Source of the DNA: Parapristionchus giblindavisi | Taxonomy: Eukaryota; Nematoda; Chromadorea; Rhabditida; Diplogasteridae | Assembly: GCA_943737045.1 (NCBI GenBank) | Contig: CALSFV010000276.1 | Coordinates: 62,001-126,000 of the forward strand | Length of the DNA stretch: 64,000 nt | Direction: 5' to 3' | Shown here: positions 55,701 to 64,000 of the stretch, piece by piece | Position numbering within the stretch: position 1 is the first letter of the stretch | Layout of the letters: each line of letters opens with the position of its first letter | Notes under the pieces: generated by a model | Told to the model about the DNA's origin: nothing | The model's input: the letters and a program-made list of their open reading frames with translations, nothing else | Databases searched by the model: none | Program-made: the position numbers and the translations under genes

Positions 55701-58700
55701 TACTCTAATAGAGCATACTATGCATCAAAGCCATCGCTGCTCACGTACCACACTTCATAAGAATAGGAGTTCAAATGAAGAGGAGACGGATGTCTTCTAT
55801 CTTCAAATTATAAAAACCATAGATCATATTCATAAGTCAAAAATTGGAACTATCATCACAACGAGAGATAAAAGAATAGCTGAAACCACATGACCGAGTC
55901 ACGAAACATTCCGAATTCTATAGTCGGATGTCCTAGAATAGCCGAATAGTACAAGAGTACTGCATGATCTTTTCTTGAGAGAAAGAGAGAAGATTCTGCA
56001 TGGCTAAACACCAAATTGAGAGACTCTCTCTATCTCTATCACTATGCACTCATCTCTTCCAGTAGTGTCATCAATCCAACTAGGAAAAGCACGAGAATAA
56101 GCATAGAGCATCAGAGTTGGAAGGAACAGAATCTATTGAGAAAAGGATAAGTAGACTATACACAGTTATCGAACACAAAATTCCACAGCGTCACGGTGCT
56201 CAAATTACCGCTTCTCCTCCTCTTTCTCTTTCTTCTTCTCCAGAAGAACAAGAAGAATGGAAACCCAAGAAGGAGTTCGCGTGTCCCGAGACAAGGAAAA
56301 AGAAGAATAAGAACATTGCTTATCTCTCTCCTTTTGCACCCAAAACTAAACAGTACACAGTCAGAGACCAAAGATCAGAGATCACATAATTTCATCTTTA
56401 AATTCTCTCATCTCCATCTTGTTAGGAATGAGGTCTAGAGATATAGCAAATATAATTGCACGATCAGTAAATTGTAGCGCAATAATTTAGCTACACTACA
56501 CCTTCAAGTCAATTGAAAGTATGTATGTTTTTACCAATATTCAAAGTCAATACCTCTAATGTACTACCCTCTACCCTCCATCTACCACTTCTATTTCCTT
56601 CTTTTCTTTCTCAATTCCTCCTACCATTCCTACTGTCAATCATCGCTTATCATTCTTACAATTAACTGGTAAACAACATCTCGAGGACCAATCAATGATT
56701 AAAATACTCTAGATGATCACAATGTGAGTATGATCGATTTATTCTATGCAAAACATAACTGAAAAAAAAGCTGTGGTGAAACTTTAAAAAAATTATGAAT
56801 GTGCATTGCGCATTATTAGTAGAGAATGACTACGGTATAAATTTTAGATAATAATATAAACATTCTTGATATTAAACCAAGTAAGTGAAAACATGTTGAC
56901 ATGATAGAAGTTGCGTGATCGCATAAATGTAAATACCATCACCTACAACAATGTAACATAGTTGCTAATGGTGTTTTATCCGGACTACAGTACGATTATG
57001 AGTTACAGTAACCTCGACTATATATTTCTAAAGCATCTGGATAAAAAAGGAGGAAGTTTGGATAAACGATGGCTGGACAATAGACGAATAAGGGTGCTAC
57101 TTTACAATAAAGAAAATAGAGAGACAGTAATGGAGATAAATATAGAGATATCGAATAGACAATGAAAATATATAGCGGGAATGATTGGAAACAAATGGGT
57201 GTGAGAGATAGATATATAGAGATAGAAAGATTTATGACGAAAGATGGGGGGAAAGACAAACGGTTTGTTCAGCGCTCTTCTTTCCTCTGCTGACGGATAT
57301 GAACAGGGTGAGATACAGACAAAAATGATGAAGGATAATAGAAAGAACGCAGCACATATTGACCGTACCAGTCGATGTAGATGTAAATGGTACAAATTGA
57401 ACAAGATTTATAAGAACATCAAAATGAATTATATCGAAATAAAGCCACAGGAAAAGTACGGTTGGCATAAACTGATCTATGCAGAACTAGAGAAAAGATG
57501 AACTAGAACAAACAAGTCCCCGTTTTCATGATTGGGAAATACATCCGACCCATCTTCATCTCACTACTGATCACTTCGTCTTTCCTTCTATTGTATAATA
57601 CTTCCACATGAGTAATCACTACCATTCATACCTTTAACTTCTTCTTTTTCCTCTTATTCAGCCCCCTTCTACCACCCTTTCTGTTCCCATTACTGCGTAC
57701 CACCATTCTTCATAACCACTTTCATTAAGCAACGAGATAACAAAGATTTAACAATGTTTGCACAATGGTAAAATAGATTGCGAATATAAAAGATCACACA
57801 GATATTTTTTTTAAATGCCAGGAACAAAAATGGAGTGGGGAATGAAGAAAATAAGCACAATGCGGACTAGAAGTGGAATAAAATCAACATTTTATAAAGA
57901 ACAAGGATCAAAGATCAAAGTTCAATATCATACAGTACACAAATACCTCACACAGCCATATATCTCATGACTTATTTCCTCGTGACTGGCAATGAGCGGC
58001 GCGAAAAAAAAATGTGCCGCACAAGCAATGGTGATTAAAATAACGAAGAAGTGAGGACATAAAAAAGAAGAGACAATAGAAATTAAATAGTCAACGATAT
58101 CTACGGAAGAGGAATCGGGGAAGAATGCATTAGAACAGAGACATTATATATTATCGGAGACACTTAAGACACATTATATGTCTCGAGAATTCAGATGGCG
58201 ATGATGCTTGATAATGAGAGAAGAGAAAGCTAAAAGATTTAAATGATTGTCATAATGTACTGAAGCTTCTAATAAATTAAATAAAGGAAGAATTAGATTT
58301 TTATAACTTATAAATTATAAAAAAAACTATTTTTATAATGACTGCAAGAAAAGAATACGGTAGAAAAATCAGAAAAGCAAATCATGGCAAAAAAGAACAG
58401 ATTTTTGTTGAGTTCAGGTTGGTACTACTATTTAGTTTCTAATAGTGCGAATAATATACATAATTTGAATCATACATGGGCCCCACATGGGGGTTTCCTC
58501 AGTAAAATTAAGGCTTTACGAAAAATTATGGAATGCTTCCTGTAAGAAATGACGCTTAGGTGAAATTATTGAAAAAAGTGAAGCCCCCCCCCCCCCTGTA
58601 AAATTAACCATTTTTCGTTCGGATGCGCCCTGAAGAATCGAGCTCCAGGTACCCCGCTCATGTATGATTTGAATCAGCGTTTCAAACTCTACCATCTAAG

Positions 58701-61700
58701 GACCACTAGTTTTTCATTATCAACTCACTTTTTATACTATTACACGAAAAAAGATAACACTGTGATGCATCGAACCTATCGGTATTGCTACACTGTCGGA
58801 CATATCAAAATATAATGAGAAATAAATTGCCAGTGAATTCACTCGCTGGTCATTATTCGCTTGATAAGAGAGAGAACAGAGAACAGATCAATTAATTAAA
58901 TGAAGAGATCAATTGAAGTGGTGCACTGTTTATCAATATAATATACACTTATTAGTCGAGTCGAAAGAAACATGTATTATCTTTCCAACCCTAGTCAGTC
59001 ATGTACGGATCAAACATTGATATAAACAACCTACAGTACGTTATCACAATCAGAGTGCTCTGATAGACTACATAAACAAAAAGGTCTTACCATCATGGAT
59101 TCACGGACTTCAGCTATTACGAAAAGTATAAAATATTAAATTTGAGAACCCATACATTGCTGTTTAGTCTCCAAATACGTCACATCACAATAGAGAGCCA
59201 TCAAATGACCATAACACAATAGTAAAAAGAATCGCGGAAGAGAATAAAAGAATGAAAGGTTCAAAGGTCGTACAAGACATCATATTCTTATTCTGACAGA
59301 AGATCCAAGACATATTAGATGGAGAAGAGATAAACTACAATGATGAGAATATGTCAAGCTGTCAATTATGACTAGAAAGTACTACAAAGTGAGAGAGCGC
59401 AGAGACAAAGTGTGAGAGTGAGACCATACAGGAAACCAATAGCAAGCAAAGCACAGTCGCCAGCCCGTCTAACATGCCAACCTTGTTGTAGTGGCGAGTG
59501 CAAGATGAAGAAAGGTAGGCGAATCACTGATTTGATTTGATTAGGAGGCAGAGATAGAGAGGGAGAAGGAGAGGGAGAGGCAGAGATAGAGAGGGAGAAG
59601 GAGAGGGAGAGGGAGAAGGAGAGGGAGAGGCAGAGATAGAGAGGGAGAAGGAGAGGGAGAGGGAGAGGCAGAGGGAGAGATATATCATTACGAGGATCAC
59701 ACACAAGATATGGTGGAAATACGAGATCTGATATCAGAACGAGAGATCAAGCAAAATTGAGAGCCCGTTCCACAAAGATAGAGAGAGATATAAATGGAGA
59801 GTAGATGAAGAGAGAAGAAGAAGAAGAAGAAGATAGCATATGAAAGGAAGGAATTGATAAAGTGATAAAGTGAGTGATAAGACACGAGAACGGAGTGAAA
59901 GTGATATAGGGAGAGCAGGAGAAGGAGAAGGAGGAGGAGGCAGTGGTGTGAAAGATGCAGCGATAAAAGCGACACCGACACCTTTTTCTCTCAATCATTC
60001 ATTCTTAAAGTGAACACCGCCCTGATTATTGATTGATTATCAACAGATCATCAAGTCCAATCATCGATTAGCTATGTCAACATTCCATTGGGTATAGGCT
60101 AGTTTTTTATCATCTCGGTCTTAAGTCGTACGATAAACTACCTTCACACCTCTGACAGAGACAACACCCTTCTCGTTTCCTAAGCCGACTGTGACCCGAC
60201 AACCGATACCGCCACAATAACAAACAACAGATGATTCTGTAGGAGTGGGCACATGAAAACAATACTACCTGTCATGTACAGAGTCGAAAATCGGGAGAAA
60301 AACGCGATGTAACGGCCGAAAATATGATAGCGATTGAAGGAATCTCAAGCGCGCGTTAAAGAATTAGGAAGAGCATGATGATGATGGGAGAGCGGAAGGT
60401 CTCCAAGGTCGCACCCATGAGAAGAGGGTAGTTGATAGTTGCAAAATGAATGTGAAAAGCGAGATGATGATAAAGGACAAGACGAAAACGTTTGGCGATA
60501 GATAGGAAAGATTGCAAGGAAATTGGAACACGATGAGTGAAATAGAGAGGTTGCGATATGGATAGGGGAGCCGATCACTACTCCCAAAAATCAAAGAACA
60601 ATGATAAAATGAGAAAAAGTATTTCAATCAATAGAAAAATTAGGATAACACACCAAGAAATCGCCGCACACTTCGTTGCACATTTTTTTATTTACCGGTC
60701 ATGGATACAGTAATCTTAGTGTTATTGATTGGTCGCATGAAAATGTTTTGAGAAATCGAGGAGTCCCTCTTTTTTCTCTATTTCCTGTAACAATTGCAAA
60801 TAAATAAATAGATTAAGAAATGGAATTCAATGCGCTCCAAAAATGCGTAATGTAAAATTGAGCATGCTTAATTTTTACGTCATTTTAAAGTTTCGATATG
60901 CCTGCGGATATTCTATTATTATCATTTTTACCTTCCATTTATGACTTACAACGTGTAATTGAGAAAGAGTTAATAATTACTCCAAGATAATATCTTGTAT
61001 ATGCTTCGTGAAAGGTTGAAGTTACTGTATTAAATTCTCTAGTCGCACTTGCGACCACTGCTAAATATTTAAAGGAAAAATTAAATTATTTATTTAATAT
61101 ATTAGCGAATATTATTACGTTATATATCACAATCATCGAGCAATTTATACAAACGACGACAAATCGCGCATATCAGACAGTAGATATTGAGAAAGTGAAC
61201 ACAAAGTGTCATCTTATTCCTATGGATATATCCTATAGGTATAGATTTATGAAAGGGGTAGGAAATACGATAAGTGACTCGATTGCCCAAAGCAGTTATT
61301 TTTGATATATTGGAAAGGAAAGAGCCAGCAAGCTTTAAAATGATAAATATAGTTAAAATTCGAGGATTTCGAACTAGGAATCAAAATTACATTGAACAGT
61401 ATTTGGGGCACCTAATACAAGAGATTCGCTAGAAACAATTCCAGATATAGAAAGAAGCCACGAGCAACGTTCATGACTTGGCTGAGTACATACTGTAACA
61501 GAGCACAGAAAAAGAGAGTAATCAATACCAGTCAATATCGAGAGAGAGCGGAATTGAATGGATGACGGTGGAACGAGAAAATAGAGGAAAAGGGAAAGGC
61601 AGGGCCATAAAGCAATAATATATCATACAAGACATGTGTGTATTTATATAACCGAAAAGGTGAGAGATGAGCCATTGAAGATAAGGATCTGAGAGGAAAA

Positions 61701-61846
61701 AGAATGAAGAAGAAGAACAACGAAGAGACCATATAGATAACCATCTACATAAACTTCTCACAAGTGGTTCAAGATAAATTGACAATGTTTAGACAGGAAT
61801 GAATCAATCAATAAGTGGGCGGAGCTAGAAGGATCAATCGATTGAT
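52745..61846. other. 9-kb stretch without a supported gene
   Basis: AT-rich DNA with GA-type simple repeats (53930-54005, 59540-59690), a C13 run at about 58584, and scattered ACAGTA/ACCGTA and GATCAAAG words. No exon series in consistent phase on either strand. It separates crim-1 from arx-2, both on the minus strand, so it holds the crim-1 upstream region and the arx-2 3' flank. Confidence 0.45.
59540..59690. repeat. Purine minisatellite
   Basis: GGCAGAGATAGAGAGGGAGA followed by AGGAGAGGGAGA variants, repeated about three to four times with a period of roughly 35-65 bases. Confidence 0.85.
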
Positions 61847-64000
61847 CTACAATCCTAGTCGTGCCATAGCGTGCTCGATACCACGCTCTTCATACTCTGC
61901 TTTCGACACCCAGAAGTCCTAGAAATAAAGAATTGATTGATTTAATGAACCACGTGATTTCTGGCTTCATCAAGGATTCAAAGACAAATGGTTCCGAATG
62001 AATATCCGATAGAACCGCGTCACTGAGAGCAAGTCACCATTGTAACAATAAACTAACGGGTAATTTCTATCATAAAACATCGTATAAGTTAAATTATTCA
62101 ACCGATCAATCAATATCTCGGGTGTCCCATATATTTGAAAGCACTGTTTTGAAATATTTATATTACCATGGGACGAAGTGATAATGTTAAAATCTCATAT
62201 CCTTATGAAAGGCCAGATCTATGCGTCTAAAGTTTTGTGAGGATATGCCCTGTGACCGTATGCATGAACAACGGAAAACCGTTTTCCGGGAAAACGTGAC
62301 ATCATTTGCATAGGCGGAGGCGTTTTCCCAAAATCCTCCGCCTACGCTAATGACGTCACTTTTTACCGAAAACGGTTTTCCGTTGGTCATGCATGGAAAA
62401 ACCGTTTTGAAAATGGGGATGAAACATAATGTGTCTACTGAGATGGAGAAGGTTAAGGTCTAGTGAAAATAGCATGATTTTTTTGCTCAAATAAAGGGTG
62501 CTTTCAAATATACTGGAGATATTAATAAATTGATACTTACATTTCTATCTCTCATTAGATTGGCCAATACAGCTCCACCAAGGAATACCATGTGCTTACG
62601 ACGTGGTTGAGCTTCAATACGTATCTTGAACTTCTGTAAAACGATTAATAATTGATTGAATGTTCACGAAATATAAATGGTTAGCAAAACACAAGCCCAC
62701 ATCAAAGTAAACTTAATAACTTATTAATCTTATATAAGACAGCCATGAATCAATAATCATAGAATACATTCATAGGTCGAATATCGGTTTTCAAAATCCG
62801 GTCAGGTTTTTCGATTTTTCTGAAATTTTGGCTCAAAATCCGGTCAGGCTTGGTACTTTGTAACATACTATTCGATCTATGACTACAGTATACCTTGAAT
62901 TGCTCCTCATTTCCGTGTAGGACCCTCTCGAGATAGAGTTGTTTCACCTCCCTCTCGAGTCTCGATGGTAATCCCGGGTACATCGTCGATCCTCCTGACA
63001 GCACAATGTGCTTGTACAGATCGAGACGAACATCTGTAGATATTATAGATTGCGTTCATTATAAAAAGTCAGATCGAGCAAAAAGTACAAATACACAAGG
63101 CAGATGAAAGTGTTCATACATTTTCGTCCCACCCACAATCTGTTGTTTTTTGCGAATTATAAACTGACCCGAATTCGCACAAATCTGACCCGATCTACAC
63201 CTCAAGTACTCGAAACTGACCCGATCTTATGTGATTCTTACTAATCTCAATCTCCCGCATATTCCTAGATGGGTCTCTAGTTTCAAAACTGACCGCATCA
63301 ACAAAAGTGCTCACTCACAATGTGGGTGCTCGAAAATGTATGAAAGTGTTTAGAAACACACATTCACATGGTCGGCACACAGCCTTTCTCCAATACAAGG
63401 GAGCGGTCATTGTTCCTCAACTTGGCCATGTCCCACCCGATTTTGTGCGTCCAACAAAGCAGATTTTAATTTTCAGCGACAAAGGCCACATATGATTAAA
63501 AACTTTACTATATGCCAAACAATTACGGTATTTTTTACTTTAAGTCTGTACTCACATTTTTGCATATTGCCTCTTCATTTTCGCTCCACCTCTTTCTATG
63601 TCATATCATGATCACTCTCGAAACGCTGTTAATTGACCATTCACAATGATCAATCAATATCTCCTATCATTCAAATGCGCAATAATCAATACTTATCAAC
63701 AATCTAACAAAAACTTCGTCCTTCTTACGATTTATTTCTAATCATAATAAAAAGTAATGAGCAATGTTCTCACCAATATCACAAGCCTGAATGGAGGAGA
63801 AGAGTGTCTCTGACATTCCAGGTTTCTCCACGTCGATCAAATGAGGCTGAATTAATCAATATTATTATTATTATTGATAAATTTTATTATTCCAAGTGCG
63901 CATTTTATGATGCTCACTTGTTTCTTTCTTGTCACTTATGAGCGGTGGTACAGTTTGATCATTTTTGTCACATAAATGATATCGCATCAATATAAAGGGG
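61847..64000 (-). CDS. arx-2: Actin-related protein 2 (Arp2/3 complex), C-terminal part
   Basis: Four last exons, in phase: 63846-63774, 63033-62894, 62633-62541, 61918-61847, encoding the C-terminal 125 residues and TAG stop. The first starts [16 protein letters not shown]; the second contains the nucleotide-site signature [18 protein letters not shown] and [14 protein letters not shown]; the third [20 protein letters not shown]; the last [42 protein letters not shown] and [22 protein letters not shown] are specific to Arp2 rather than actin or Arp3. Arp2 with Arp3 forms the pseudo-dimer that seeds branched actin filaments. The remaining roughly 270 N-terminal residues lie beyond the right edge; 63847-64000 is intron. 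Confidence 0.95.
62259..62395. mobile_element. Small fold-back element in the last arx-2 intron
   Basis: Two arms of about 60 bases (ATGCATGA-CAACGGAAAACC, then CGTTTTC, then a TGACATCATT block, then TAGGCGGAGG) are inverted copies around a 14-base centre. Imperfect but about 85 percent matching by eye. No clear target duplication. Confidence 0.75.
62771..62881 (+). mobile_element. hAT-type MITE family B, copy 4 (short)
   Basis: 111 bp, ends CATAGGTCGAA and TTCGATCTATG, only about one and a half internal units. Flanks AATACATT and ACTACAGT match at six of eight positions, so the duplication has decayed. It lies in an arx-2 intron twelve bases from the donor. Confidence 0.8.
63160..63300. repeat. 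CTGACCCGA-containing repeat words in an arx-2 intron
   Basis: Four spaced occurrences of a CTGACC[C/G] word recall the internal unit of MITE family B (CTGACCGGATTTT), but no terminal repeats are visible. Confidence 0.4.

Noticed and set aside
59372..59706. 110-codon frame rich in Leu-Pro-Ser
   Set aside because: Lies over the purine minisatellite; no splice or start context.
60240..60285. Fifth copy of MITE family A (AGTGGGCACATGAAAACAAT)
   Set aside because: Only about 20 bases resemble the end and no second terminus or duplication is found.

Overview
The window reads as nuclear DNA of a nematode, most likely a rhabditine (clade V) species and possibly a diplogastrid such as Pristionchus. 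Reasons: small exons with GTAAGT-type donors and short TTTCAG/TACAG acceptors, a lectin gene combining C-type lectin and CUB domains, a crim-1-like gene, an RTE retrotransposon, and countless short ACAGTA/ACCGTA words in the introns. The species itself is inference. Single open frames are almost useless here; the genes below were rebuilt exon by exon on the minus strand, checking that splice phases agree throughout.

Layout. (1) 1151-10760, minus: a 17-exon secreted protein of 539 aa with two C-type lectin domains and two CUB domains; its 5-kb intron 10 is filled by three tandem copies of a 1.63-kb repeat. (2) 10802-13779, minus: an apparently full-length RTE-type non-LTR retrotransposon with an intact 976-codon ORF and a perfect 9-bp target duplication, sitting just upstream of the lectin start. 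(3) 14735-16760, minus: a small 4-exon gene (121 aa, one membrane helix plus coiled coil) that I do not recognise; a large palindrome with two AT-repeat hairpins fills its second intron. (4) 18095-46317, minus: a crim-1 orthologue of about 1048 aa (IGFBP domain, antistasin-like repeats, six VWC domains, membrane helix, tail) with 13.7-kb and 3.4-kb introns and a probable non-coding first exon near 46.8 kb. (5) 46.6-61.8 kb: about 15 kb without a gene I can support, purine-rich simple repeats and small transposons. (6) 61847-64000, minus: the last four exons of arx-2 (Arp2), running off the right edge.

The crim-1 introns and upstream region are a trap for DNA transposons: a dead Tc1 element, a 1-kb inverted-repeat element with a TCA duplication, a 3.25-kb composite palindrome bounded by TTAA that holds three nested insertions, four copies of one hAT-type MITE (all with perfect 8-bp duplications), four copies of a second hAT-type MITE with internal tandem repeats (three perfect duplications), and a 2-bp-duplication fold-back element. 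Three otherwise unrelated repeat families each carry a tRNA-like pair of pol III A and B boxes, the most unexpected common theme of the window.

The three named genes have no obvious joint function: the lectin is probably a secreted recognition/defence protein, CRIM-1 a membrane-bound BMP/growth-factor modulator, and Arp2 a subunit of the actin-nucleating Arp2/3 complex.
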